Shown here in pieces: positions 11,876 to 24,255 of a DNA stretch of 64,000 nucleotides. Below the pieces are notes generated by a model. That model worked only from the letters and a program-made list of their open reading frames with translations. It was not told the DNA's origin and did not search any database. The translations under genes and the position numbers were made by a program. Position 1 is the first letter of the stretch, and each line of letters starts with the position of its first letter. This DNA comes from Anaspis maculata (Eukaryota > Arthropoda > Insecta > Coleoptera > Scraptiidae), in assembly GCA_949128115.1 (NCBI GenBank), contig OX421963.1, positions 33,711,979-33,775,978 on the forward strand. Reading direction: 5' to 3'.

Positions 11876-12380
11876 GTACCTATCACCATGTCCAGCGTCA
11901 ACAGGGCCATTGGGCACCCCAGAAAATCAGTAAAATACACGAGACGCGTAGAGTGCCTTCATCCTCGCTTCAAACTAGGCTGTAAAAACCGCGGAAACCC
12001 CTTTTCGGTCCTCTTCTTTGTTCTGAATTCCCGGCAAATAAATTGACGCTCGCAACAGAGAGATGCGATTTTAAATTCATAATTCGGCCCTACATGCGTA
12101 TTAAAAGTTGAGCGAACAAACGGAAAGGGATGTGGATTGAATCTTGAGCAAATAAGTCGAAAACCACCCACCTGTAATGAGAATCTTTTGGTACGACGCG
12201 GGACACACCCAGCCTCGACAAAGCACGACACAAGAATCCTCTTTTTGACCCGCGAGAACCCGAGTTCTTGCCGCGTTTATATTCAGTTCCTAATATAGAA
12301 ATATTTTACTCGCGTCGAAGTATTAGAGTAAGTTTGTAAAAAGTCGCTGAAAATGCGTTCCATCACAAACATAAACACCA
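11876..12380. other. No recognisable feature
   Basis: A 90-codon minus-strand frame (11959-12231) has no recognisable domain. Nothing else stands out. Confidence 0.4.
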
Positions 12381-15132
12381 TAGTCCGGATGGTAAGAGAA
12401 ATCACCTTGTGTTTCAGAGACAAGCGACGAAATTTGGCAGACTTGTTCACTAGACCCTACTCTTCGATTTAAGAAATGTTGCCACCATCAGCGGAAATTG
12501 TGCAGACACTTTACACAGGGTTCAGTAGAAAAAATTTGTTGGAAAATCGTAAATCGTGAACCATAACCGGTGGACGTATGTAAATAAGGATATTGATGAC
12601 TGATTCCATGCCCATGAAGATGATGCAAATAGTTTTAAAATATCTTGAGGCGTTTCCGAAATACGTTGGAAGAAGTGAAATTTCTTCAACTTTTTTCCTT
12701 TCTCAATAAATCAGTTGTTTTTGGAGATATTGGGCTGCAACTTGATATTTCGGCAAACAAATATGTTTTTAATAAAACGCAATGTGGAGCCATCGACAAA
12801 GCCTGCTAGATTCGAAACTAAGATCGTCAACTTTTTTTCCATCGTGAGCGCATCTTCAGATTGCTCTTCGTGAAATTGTTGAAAAAACAACAGGTAACGA
12901 CTTTATTGGACACACACGATGTTTTATCATGAAAAACCAGGTACTAAGTTGTGGCAATGATCTCTTCGCCCAAGAAACGTTATCAATTTCGTTTTTCCTG
13001 TTTTTCCTCAACTTACGTGACAATCATGACCAAATGAAACTTTGGATCAGTTGAATAATTGCGATATTTCAATCAACATTGTTTTGCAACGTCAGTCACC
13101 AAATCTCATTATCATCAGTCAATTGGTGTTCTTTTGGCAGACAGTTGAAAACTCTGCTTATATTTTTGTGAAAAGGGCAAAAAATGCAGGGCTACCTTCT
13201 GCCCTCAAACCCGATTAAAGAAAATATGTACCTAAAATTGCTACCAACTGATACTGAAATGATTCGGAGGAATGTGCTTCGTAGTTTAAAGCCAAGCTCA
13301 AACTGATTGTTACATTTTAGTTTGCAGGAGGGACGTAAAAAGTGTTGCTACAGCTTATACCGAGAGTTCATAAATTAAATGGGTCAAGGGTGCCTGTGAA
13401 TTCAAAAACGTCTGTCGAAACTAGCGTAATCCTTTTGTAATAAATTTGTCAAACTTTGACAAGTTACGTCCCATTTTATTGATCTCTGATCTGCTATAAG
13501 TGCACGAGAATACTTCAAGTTCGAAAATACTCCTCGATCATGTAGGTTTTGTGCCCTGCCGTAAAAACCACATTTAAAATGTTCCGAAAACAAAAACTGT
13601 GGCTGGTTTGACAAATTACGATAACCAAAAAATTACAGACATCAAATGAACGATGCTAGCTCCGACAGATGTTTTCAAAGTCACAGGCACCCTTGACCCA
13701 TTTAATTAATGAACGCTCGGTATTTGAAGCGTTTCTGGCAATATTCAACAAAAAAACGTTTCATATATTAAGCGACACTTTTGACGTCCCTCCTGCAGAA
13801 GTAGGATGGAAAAATTCCTTCGAAATTTCTCCAGACATTCCTCCGAACTCTTTCAGTATCAATTAGCAGCATTTTTGGTGACAGATTTTCTTCAATCGGG
13901 TTTGAAGAGACGACGTGACCCTGCCGTTTTTGCTTTTTTCACAAAAATCGAAGGAAACTTTTTGTTCAACTGTTTGCCAGAAGAATGCCGTTTGGCTGAT
14001 GATAATGAAATTGAGTGACTTGGCTGCACAAAATAATGTGGATTCCAATGTCGTCAACATTCAATCAATCCAAAGTTCCATTTGGTGATGGTTATCGCCT
14101 AAGTTTAGGAAAATCAAGAAAAATAACCTTGATAACGTTTCTTGGCCGAAGAGGTCATTGCTGCAATTCAGGACCTGGTCCTTCACAATAAAATAAACGC
14201 GGGTGTCCAATCGAGTCGCTACCTGTTGTTTTTTCAACAATTTCAAGAAAGGCAATTTGAAGATGGCGCTCACGATGGAAAAAAAGTTGAACATCTTGGT
14301 TTCGAATCTAGCAGGCTTTGTCGATGGCGCCACATCGCGTTTCATTAGAAACATATTTTTTTGCCGGAATATCAAGTTGCAGCTCAATATCTTCAAAAAC
14401 AACTGATTTATTGAAAAAAGAAAAAGTTGAAGAAATTCCACTTCTTCCAACTTATTTCGGAAACGCCTCAAGATATTTCGAAACTGTTTGCGGCATCTTC
14501 ATGGGCATGGAATCAGTCATCAATATCCTAATGTAACACCTCACCTACTAGCACCTTGACGAAACGTCACTCCCGTCGCCCATTGCGGTTTGCAGACTGA
14601 CGGGGAGACGAGCAGTTGAACTCATGGTAAGCAGCGAGACAGTCGTTTTGGTTTTGTTTAAATCATTTCGCCCTTCCCAGTCTCACAGTTTTCAACCCGT
14701 CTAATTCCCTTGTTCCTTTCAGTTTGTGAAGCCGAGAATCTACGCCCCCCCCCTGACCAAGAGGACCACCTACGCCGTTAAATTACTCGAATACCTACCT
14801 TTTCGTTGTAGCAGAGTGCGACGAATAAACTACTTCATTTGTTTTGTGTTAATGGTGCATCTTTTTATACCATGGCCCTCTCGCTCTAAGCTAGCCAAAA
14901 GGAGCAGCTCCTACACTAATTTACATACGTCCACCGGTTATGGCTCACGATTTACGATTTTTCAACAAATTTTTCTACTGAACCCTGTATAAAGTGTTTG
15001 CACAATTTCCGCAGATGGTGGCAACATTTCTCAAATCGAAGAGTAGGGTCTAGTGAACAAGTGTGCCAAATTTTGTTGCTTGTCTATAAAATGCAAGGTG
15101 GATCCCATACATGTAGCTGAACGTCCGGACTA
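12381..15132. mobile_element. Long foldback element family C, copy 1
   Basis: Opens TAGTCCGGATGG and closes GTCCGGACTA. Arms of about 1.2 kb mirror each other around 13.5 kb. Examples are GACTTGTTCACTAGACCCTA (left) against TAGGGTCTAGTGAACAAG (right), and GCCTGCTAGATTCGAAAC against GTTTCGAATCTAGCAGGC. The right arm is interrupted by the solo LTR at 14532-14915. Short frames on both strands are arm translations. The same end sequences bound the element at 18699-20888. Confidence 0.8.
14532..14915 (+). mobile_element. 384-bp solo LTR inside foldback C1, CTAA target duplication
   Basis: TGTAACACCTCACC...AGCAGCTCCTACA has TG...CA ends and is flanked by CTAA at 14528-14531 and 14916-14919. The left arm of the surrounding palindrome gives the empty site (ATATCC then TTATTTACATACG in reverse complement), which shows directly that this segment is an insertion. 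An AATAAA at 14824-14829 suggests the plus orientation. The family differs from LTR family L. Confidence 0.8.
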
Positions 15133-15359
15133 CCAGCGAAACAAGTAGCCCGGTTAATTCCCAAGTGATCAGTACAAAACTCAATACTTTGTGGTCAATA
15201 GCCTCTGAGATACAGCGTCTGCAAAAACGCAGTGAAAATTGCTCAATATTCATTTGCGGATTTCACGGAACAATTTCCATAGTGTCAGTTGTTCAGGAGC
15301 TGTAACGTGGACAGTAAATGTGCGGATTTCAATGTGTTTTACATGCGTGTAGAGAAGTT

Positions 15360-16045
15360 ATTCAACATTCGGTGTTACACCTTTGTCTAAAAGTCGCCAA
15401 CTTCAAAATGGTACGATACAAAGTGAATCGATATTACTTGATGAGATAATGGATAATACGCCAGACTTACTGAGCACCACTATCGAGACCTGACAGACAC
15501 GTGTTTTGAACTTATTTGGATCACATTAGTGTCGGGGTATTCGAGGCAATGCCCGGCGATTTCGGCGTATGGGATCACATATATCACTCTTTGCAGAGTA
15601 CTCACAAGTGATACTCCCGTTCAGTGCCATCATGATTGGCACACTGCAAATGCTTATACGGAGGCAGCAAGTGGCCGCGGAGGCTTTGATCAACTCACTG
15701 CACCGACCACTGCTCTCCCTACGTTTGACGGAAGAGTTTTACTGGGTCCGCCCAGTAGGATAATAATCAAAAATGTAAGCCCAAATACCTCGACACTGAT
15801 GAGACCCAAAAAAGGTCAAAACACGTATATGTCAGGTTTCGATGATGGTGCTCGGTAGGTCTCTGGCGTATGGGATTTTTCATGAACTTAAACATTTTTG
15901 ATAAATAAACTACTTGATGCCCCGAAGGGCACATTCTTCGGGACATCAAGTTAGTACCTATTGATTTCAAAGGTCAAGGTCGAAGAAAAGTACCATTTTA
16001 AAGTTGGCGACTTCTATAGACAAAAGTGTGATACCGAATGTTGGA
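15360..16045. mobile_element. Element with ~55-bp inverted ends
   Basis: The left end contains CAACATTCGGTGTTACAC and AAGTCGCCAACTTCAAAATG. The right end contains GTACCATTTTAAAGTTGGCG and TGTGATACCGAATGTTGG in reverse order and orientation. The 570-bp interior has no recognisable coding sequence. Confidence 0.6.
15913..15952. repeat. Short hairpin
   Basis: CTTGATGCCCCGAAG followed after six bases by TTCTTCGGGACATCAAG forms a compact stem-loop inside the element at 15360-16045. Its function is unknown. Confidence 0.45.
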
Positions 16046-16116
16046 CAAATAAGAGTGGGCCAAAATGTCTGGTGCCAAGGGCCCAAATTCAAAGCTTCCC
16101 GAGGGAGATGCACGAT
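16046..16116 (+). pseudogene. Possible gypsy integrase scrap left of the MITE
   Basis: Between the right end of the previous element and the MITE, the plus frame reads SGPKCLVPRAQIQSFPREMH. This loosely resembles the spacer after the integrase zinc finger. It is short and could be chance; it would overlap, rather than precede, the similar segment at 16364-16800. Confidence 0.25.
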
Positions 16117-16363
16117 ACTGCCGTGATTAGCAAAACCCCCGTATCTGCATATCTCAACATTGAGCGCAAAACGGTAAAAAACTTTCAGAGCCTAGCTGTT
16201 TTTCCAGTTGACATTTTTTCATTATGTAAATATTTATTTCCAGTTGGCGAATGCGGGGTTTTTCTTGAGCAAATATGTGTATTTTAACATGTAGAATCGT
16301 ATAAAGTCAAAAAATCAATTTTCTTTTTTTTTGTAAAAAGGGGGTTTTGCTAATCACGGCAGT
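16117..16363. mobile_element. 247-bp MITE with ACTGCCGTGATTAGC ends
   Basis: ACTGCCGTGATTAGCAAAAC at 16117 is mirrored by GTTTTGCTAATCACGGCAGT ending at 16363, a near-perfect terminal inverted repeat of more than 20 bp. The interior is non-coding. Confidence 0.8.
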
Positions 16364-16800
16364 TTAGAAAGCACCTTGGGGCCTTCCTTGGGGTGAACAA
16401 GACGTTGGTCAATGTGCACGAAAGGTTCTAGTGGATGAACTGCCGAAACGACGTGGAAGCACCATGCCGCCAGTGCGAGATTAGCAGAACCAAGAACTCC
16501 CACCTAAGAGGAACTAAAGACTTACAAGGTCGGGGCGAAACGTCTCTTGAACGTTTCGCGACCGATGTGGCTGGGCCTTTCCTCACAACAGAAGATGGCA
16601 ACAAATACATTCTATATAATTATAGTTGTCAAGGACTACTACAAAAAGTGGCCGACCGGGAGCTCACGCTACATAATCTAGCATTGTCAAGTGTGCTGGC
16701 GGATAATCTGAGCTGCTGTTTCGGGATACCACTGGACTTACTGGAGTTACATTTAGATTAGAGGCGCAACTTCAAATCCAACGTTTTCCAAGGCTACTGT
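16364..16800 (+). pseudogene. Ty3/gypsy integrase fragment
   Basis: The plus-strand frames read LGVNKTLVNVHERF, stop, WMNCRNDVEAPCRQCEISRT, ERFATDVAGPF, GNKYILYNYS, then FGIPLDLLELHLD, stop, RRNFKSNVFQGYC. This follows the order of a gypsy integrase: zinc-binding region, first catalytic Asp in DVAGPF, and the HSDQGRNFES-like segment with the second. Stops replace residues in at least two places and the central core is shortened. No RT, protease or LTR accompanies it, so it is a truncated relic. Confidence 0.75.
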
Positions 16801-18698
16801 ATCCATATTCATTTGGGCGTAATAAGAAGTTTATTATAAAGTCGAATATAGGTATGGGTAGACGTATCTAGATGAGGTAGGTACCTTCCCATAAATAGAA
16901 CCATCAAAAATATTGAGACAACAGAAAGCCATTGCTTCTGGATAATTCACGAAGTTGCTGTGATAATGACATTCCAATCACTTTTCCTAATCCTCCAGTT
17001 CAGCATTGATTCATCGTCTCGGCAAACATATTGACCGAGACACGGACGCACACACCTCACCCGCATACACATCGTGCACACAATACCTGCTTCAATATTT
17101 AATATGCGATTTATGTCATTACCCGTATTGATCGGCCAGCAATTTACGCTTTGACTTTGTTTGATGTTTTCCCCCCTTCCTCATCATTATCGGACCGTTA
17201 TTTCCACACAACTAAGTGACAGTGTCTTGCTTCTTCCTTATTTCTATACACATTTCTGTTCACTCATCCCCTCTTTTACTGCTTTGACTATGTAAGTTCT
17301 ACTACCAACTACTTTGGTTGTTGTTGGAAGTTGTTGTTGTCATTTCGTTATACAGGCAACGTTTAGGTGACAGCTAACCGCGCCAAGTCTTAATGGAGTT
17401 AGTGTTAAAATTATTATCATCGATAGTCCCGTGACATCACATCAGGCCCTAATTTTCTCATCAAGAGCACACGGCGCACACAAATAGCTCCGAGCTTACA
17501 CGTCGTTATAATCGGTGACAAAATACACAATACGCGGGCTCCACTAAATTCATGGGTAAACGAACATCTGCTCGAAATCAATTATTCAGCCCATTCATGC
17601 GAAATCATATCACGCACATTCACGTTGTACGGTGCATAATTAGGAAAAATGCTAATTCCATTGCCCCCTCCCCACACAGCACTTTCTCTCCATCTCGCTC
17701 ACTCAGCCTTCTCTCGCGATTCACTAGGAGCAACAGAACTGGAATATTGGATATCAACGGCAACGCACACACGAACATTACAGGTTCTAGTCGGGTTGCT
17801 CACAGAAAGACCACAATGGTGGAAGAACAACAGCGAGAGAGGAACTTTGCGGAAGAAACAACAAAAGCGGATTGTGTCCTGCCAAATTTGATATGTTAGA
17901 TATCAAAACAAACCCCCAAAGGGCCGCCTCTTAATTAAGCAGGAGAATATTACCCAATTCCGGCTGTTGTTTAGATTTTATCGAGGGTGAAGGGTTAACT
18001 CGATTCCGGCCTTTCTTGCTGAAAGCATTGTCTTCAAGGGAACGTTTTGCTTAGAAGTTCGAGTAGTTGGCGGGAAGTAAGCTGCAACAATAACTTTCAG
18101 ATAAAAAATGTCAACTTATTTTTGTTCTCTGTTATGGTATACTATTTATGGAAATAAATAGCCAAAAAATTATCCCCTGTTTGAAGAAACAATTTCGCAA
18201 AAAGTTTCTTATACTTGGTTTTTGTTTCATGTGAAGCTCATCCCCATAATATTTAAAGCGTCAAAAAGTATATACATCCCTGTGACTGGTAAAAATTGGT
18301 TTTATTGTATTATTTATTCGCTATTTCAAATGAAAATTGAAGGATAAATCGCACATTTGGTATTCGGATGAATAATCTCCGAAAAAACCAGTCTTCAGGT
18401 CGAGTATGCAGCATTCATACCAAGTTGTTTTGAGACATGCTGTGAAAAATTATTAGGTCAATCGGTAAATAGTATATTACATAACAAGCAACGAAAATGA
18501 TACTTTCCGCATGAGTGTGAAAAATTGCAGCGAGTGCAGTAATCACACGAATGCAAGAAAAGACACATTCTTGCGAGTTGTGTACACTATTTTTTTTCCT
18601 TCGACGTCCTATTTTCCCTGTCCGACGTCCGCTCATTGACGATCGAAATATCAAAGTGTTTATGTCAGAAGGCGTCACTCAACAATACTACTTACTGA
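16801..18698. other. No recognisable feature
   Basis: An open frame at 17552-17899 (115 codons, arginine/serine-rich) has no recognisable domain. A GTT-rich stretch lies near 17310-17345. No TE ends were seen. Confidence 0.45.
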
Positions 18699-20888
18699 TA
18701 GTCCGGATGCTAGTTCAAAGTACCTTGCATTTTTTGATGAGAAGATGCCACTCGGTGGAAATGTTCTTTGCATCGTACTCTTCCGATTCAGAAAGGTAGC
18801 CATCAGCGCCATCCATGCCGCCGGCGTATACAGGGTGATACAGAAAAAAAAAGTTGAAAAATTATATTTAATTAACCGAAACATGTGGAGACGTGTAACT
18901 CACCACATACATTAACTATTTCATGCTTATGAAGTCACAGCAAACTGTTCTTGATTACCTTGAACCGTCTTTGAAATGTAGGGGAAAACCAGAAAAAAAA
19001 ACAATAACACTAATATTGTAATTCCATAAATAAGTAATTCTTCGAGATATTGACACAATGTTAGAAATGATATGAGCTGGGTAGCCAATTTCTAAGCCAA
19101 CTATTTCCAGAAATACGATTGTCAACTTTTTTTTCCTTTTGAGCACCATCTTGAATCAGCCCTGTGAGGCATCGTTGAACAGGTGACTGGTTATTATAAT
19201 AATGGTAACATGAAATCATGGCATCGCAAAAACAACCTCCTCATAATAACTTAGTGACTTCTTCGGCAAGAAAGAATTGTCATTCACGTATTTTTTGGCT
19301 CTTCAAAGCTTTAGTGCCCATGATGGCATTTGCAGCATCTGGAATGGTTGAATATGTTACGCATTATGAACCTTGATGTACTTTGAGGTAGCCTACCAAG
19401 TTTCACCATCATCAATTAAGAGGTTTGTTCTTGAAAGCTGTTTGAACAAAATTTGTGTCGTTTTTTTTTTATGAAAAATACAAAATCTTGGGTCTCTCAC
19501 CCTTACTTGATCCCTCACTGAGGAAAGCTTGAAACAGAAAGTCTCCAAATTTTTCATGATAATGATTCAGTGGGAAGTGCTCTTCAATGTTCAGTTGTCA
19601 AAAATTGCATAGATGGGTTCAGATTCCAGACAGAGAGCGACAAAAAAGTTCGTGCAGTAAGAAAAGACATAAATTACAGTCGAGAAAAAACTAGTGCAGG
19701 GCTAGACTGAAAGCTGTCTGGAGACCTTGCTTTTTATAACATAAATGTGCAATTTGGTACACTGTTAGAGCCTTAAGTTAGTAATGTTTCAAGCCTTTCA
19801 CCCACGCTTGAGAGTCTTACAGAATCTGTGTATGGCGAGAAGCCTATCTAAAAGGGACATTTCCGAGATTTCTCCGTTGCATTGGAAGTTGTGTCTTTTT
19901 TCACTGCACGAACTTCTTTGTCGCTCTCTGTCTGGAATCTGAACGCAACTATGCAGATTTTGACAACCACACATTGAAGAGCTGTTCTCAGTGAACCATT
20001 AGCATAAAAATTCTGGAGATATTTGGTTTCAGGCTTTCCTCAACGAGGGATCAAATAAGGGTGAGAGATCCAATATTTTGCATTTTCCATAAAATAAAAA
20101 TGAACAAATTTTGTTCAAACAGCTTTTAAGAACAAACCTTTCAATTGATGATTGCAAAACTTGGTAGGCTACCTCAAAGTACATCAAGGTTCATATTGCG
20201 TAACATATTTTACCGTTCCCGATGTTACAAATGCCATCATGGGCACTAAAACTTAAAAGAGCCAGAAAATAAGTGAATGGCAATTCTTTCCCGCCGAAGA
20301 GGTCACTAAATTATGATTAGGAGGTTGTTTTTACGATGCAATGATCACATATTACCATTATTATGATAACCAATCACTTTTTCAACGATGCCTCACAGGA
20401 CAGATTCAAGATGGTGCTCAAGAGGAAAAAAAAGTTGACAATCGTATTTCTGGAAATAGTTGGCTTAGGAATTGGCTACTTAGCTCATATCATTTCTAAC
20501 ATTACTTTTTGTAGAAATATCAAGTATTGTGCCAATGTCTTTAAGAATCACTTATTTATGGAAAAAAAGTGTTTTTGGTTTTTTTCTGTTTTTTCCCTAC
20601 ATCTCAAAGACGGTTCAAGGTAATCAAGAACGGTTTGCTGTGACTTTATGAGCATAAAACAGTTAATGTATGTGGTGGATTACACGTCTCCACATGCTTC
20701 GGTTGAATAAGTATAATTCTCCAACTTTTTTTTCTGTTTCACCCTGTATACGTTGCCGGCATGGATGGCGCTGATGGCTACCTTTCTGGATCGGAAGAGT
20801 ATGATGCAAAGAACATTTCCACCAAGTAGCATCTTCTCATCAAAAAATGCAAGGTTCATTCCATTTTATGCAACTAGCATCCGGACTA
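18699..20888. mobile_element. Long foldback element family C, copy 2 (2190 bp)
   Basis: Opens TAGTCCGGATGCTAGTT and closes AACTAGCATCCGGACTA. The arms of about 1.05 kb mirror each other around 19770. Landmarks include GATGCAAAGAACATTTCCACC, GCCATCAGCGCCATCCATGC, GACAGAGAGCGACAAA and their reverse complements. The subterminal TATACAGGGTG followed by a purine-rich stretch also occurs in the fragments near 58.2 and 59.3 kb. No transposase frame is visible. Confidence 0.85.
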
Positions 20889-23800
20889 TGATATTCTATT
20901 ATCTGATGTATATTTTTGAATGTTGTATTGCCACTTTTCCATTTTCATGTTAATAAATGGAATTACCGAAAACCAGATGAAGTTCCTCCAGTTTTGGGAA
21001 ATTTCACAACAACCGGCAACGCGGCTCGACATTGACAGTTGCTAGGGATTTTTAGATATTTTGTTTAGATTTACCTAGTAACTAAAACTAAATTATTTCA
21101 ATCCCTCTTGTTTTCAATGTCATGGGTTCAGCCAACATTCTCACGAGATTTGTTTTATTTCTATAATTTTGATTAGGTAGGTACCGGAAGTTCTCGACTT
21201 TGAACAACGACCACCTACTGAGGGCGACAAAGCATCAATGTCATGCCCAGGGAAGTATGTGCGGTCCAGGGACGCCCCCCAAATGCTGGATAATGGTAGA
21301 TCGTTTTTCCATAAAACTATGTTTGGCATTGAAAAGCGAAAGCAAAAGGCACCAGTGACGATATTTTCACTTTCGCGCACCAGCGTTTGCAATAGGGTCC
21401 TTGCACGATTTTTTTTATTGCCTCCAATGATGCTTTGGTAATCAAATAGCACCACAGACTGAACGGTTTTTCGAAAATTCTAATATATTATTTTATTTTG
21501 TGAATTTAGAACACAAAAACTGTTAGGCATGCAACTTCCATGCACCGATGTGTCAGCTGCGAGATGACGTCATCGTGCCCCGGGCTGGGGCTACTTGATT
21601 CTACACTAACAGATTGCGACTACGAATTTGAAATGTTTGACATAATCTCACTGTCACCGTCTCAGACGTTTGTGGGACTGACGCTCAATTCAGAAAAGCG
21701 CGCAGCACGAGCTTGGGAATGGCCCTGACACGTGATCAAAGGCGACGGCGCTGTTTGCGGCTCCAAAATTGAAATGGGTCTGTGAAATAATGAAGATTTG
21801 GATTTTCGCGGGGTTTCAGGACGCAGGGCTGCAACCTTGCGACGAAAAAAAACTTGCAAACGAAAAATAGAGTTCTCGGGTTGACGTCATCGTGGTCATA
21901 CAAGATCGTTGTAGAAGCGATCGCGTTTTTGGCGCAAAAAAATCAAACTTTGATCTTCATTTAAAGGATGGACCAATTTTTTTGATTTTTTTTTTTGGGC
22001 GGCAATTATTGTGGATAACGTTTTGAATTATTTTATGAAGTAATAACTTTTTCGTGGGTGGTCGTAGGAAAAAATTCTTCGCCATTTTACATCGAAGTTT
22101 ACATTAACGCAACAGGGAATTTCCCGAGCCCGCCTTTTGGTATGAGTGCAAGATTTTTCAAACCAGAGTCTTGTCGCACTAGCGTGGATCCCATCTTCAC
22201 ACGACACCGAGTCTAGCCATCGCCGCACTCTGTAAATCGCAGCGTACGACAACTTGTCGATCGCGGCCGTCAGGGAGCAGCTTTGCGTTGTGGTCAAATA
22301 AGCGGCGAACTTTCGCCTATTGTGTTGCATTATTTTCCCTCTATTACTTGTGTTACATTAAAATGCGTAATCGATAATCATTTTTCACGTTGATATTTGG
22401 CTGAACACTACTCGAGTACCGTTCTAGAAAAAGACGGAAGAAAAATAGTTTTACAGTTTTCAGGAAACAACAAAGAGTAAAATTAGAGATTCAGTTTGCT
22501 CGCAATTAAATTGTTGCGATCTTCGACCATTCGCGAAGTATATGCGCTTTGTTTCAATTAACATCATTCTTTATCTTTTAGAATCCGTACACAAATTCTG
22601 TAGTTTTGCCAACGACAGTCTCGTGGCATCCTACCTATTGTTGGTGATTTTGAAATTAACGTAGATGTTATAGGGCGAGAGGTCCTAGTTTGACTTGTAA
22701 TCAATAATTATTTATTTCGAAAGAAAAATCTCTGAATTAAATTCAACAAGTTTACATGAATAAAATTATTATTGTTTGTGTAACAATGTTAACGTGTGAA
22801 AAAAAGCCGATAACACTCTCTGGGATGGCTTATCAACTTAGGTACCTACCGTGCCGTTTAAGTTTCACCTCGACTTGAATTGTTATCTGGTATTGTTAAA
22901 AGCCGGACGACAGGTACCTACGCTTTGGATCAGATAATGTTCACTTCAATTCCGGCCTAATTCTTTTCCGAATGTAACATAAACTTTGTTGGGCATTATA
23001 CGACGACATTATACGACGACAGTATTCGACATATCAATCTCTTTCATTTCCTTTATTGTAAAATTAGCCAACCGGCACCTGTTCATTTTCATTACCTTTT
23101 GTAAATAAATTTTGTGTTTGTGTTAAAAAATCCATTCATTGCTTTGTCTTTAGTGCTGTACTAGTCATTGTTTGGTGCTTAAGGATTTTTTTTTGGAATT
23201 CGGTCAACAATACTGTGTAGCGACCATCCAAAGAACGCCGGCCTATCTCCTCTGATCAGATGGCGGGCCGTGCTCCTAAACAAGACAGACCAATGGTAAG
23301 TCGCACCGAAAAGGCACAAGACCTTTTTGGCAAGTGACAAGTTCAAATGGTGATTCAATCCATTATTACTTCATATTCTGTCCTGGAAAATGGACATCAA
23401 TAAGATTTCGATTATCACTGACGACATATTATTATTATTCATCAAGTATTCACAGCAAAATGTATTTTCTCAATCAACTTTCAGATTTTATCACTGAACT
23501 GGTCTCATTTGACATGATATACGTTTCAAGTTCTCATGTAATTATAATAATAATAGTGTGACTCTACATTCCATTGAGGGACTTGGCCCACAAAGCGGAA
23601 GATGAGAGCGTCCGTTCTTTGTATCCACTACTCGGTTGTCAAGGGCCCCTGGGGGCCCAAGGTTATTCAAGTAATTGTTTCTTCATTATTGATTGATTCA
23701 TTAGTCTTCCTCAAAAACTCAAATTTGAATTTCTAGTGAATGAAAAATTATTCTAAAACACACTTCGATTACCTATTAAAAAGTATCGCATTCCGACATC

Positions 23801-24255
23801 CGAGTCCAGAGCGGCATAGAAAATCCACTCAAGAATACGAGGAAAATATTTGATCAAATTAATGACGATTATTTTTGTAGATATTAGGGTCAAAGTTTGG
23901 GAGTTCGACCCTCCCTATATCTGTTATTTCAAGTGATTTTGAGGATCTTTGGACCATTAATCAGTAAAAATGATCAACCAGTGGGCGTGCACTGAATTTT
24001 TGTAACGATCCATACAGGGTTAGTCTAAATTACAAAAATCCAGTTTTCTTCATCAATGCCTGTGAAATATTCTTTTGGTTCCTAAATTAGTTTCGAACCA
24101 GATATAACATTTTTCGTTTCCACAGAATAATTTTTATTGGCGTTTTTGAAGGAAAATTAACTGTTGCGGTTTATGAATCATCCTGTAATGTATATTGAAT
24201 GAAAGTTTAGTGCTCATTCAACGGTTGATAACTTGTGGTGATTGGTCTATTATAG
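20889..24255. other. No recognisable gene
   Basis: The largest frame (22028-22330, minus, 100 codons) is basic and has no domain I recognise. A 13-bp word ATTATACGACGAC occurs twice in tandem near 22996. No element boundaries were identified. Confidence 0.45.

Noticed and set aside
13402..14536. Several overlapping frames of 60-136 codons on both strands
   Set aside because: They are translations of the arms of foldback C1; mirrored frames appear on opposite strands.
15529..15858. 109-codon plus-strand frame
   Set aside because: Lies within the element with inverted ends at 15360-16045 and shows no known domain; treated as non-coding.
22028..22330. 100-codon basic frame on the minus strand
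   Set aside because: No recognisable domain, promoter or splice context; not enough to call a gene.
23894..23910. TPsiC-arm-like GGGAGTTCGACCCTCCC
   Set aside because: The stem and loop fit a tRNA T arm, but no A box, anticodon arm or acceptor pairing is present at the right distance, so no tRNA gene is called.
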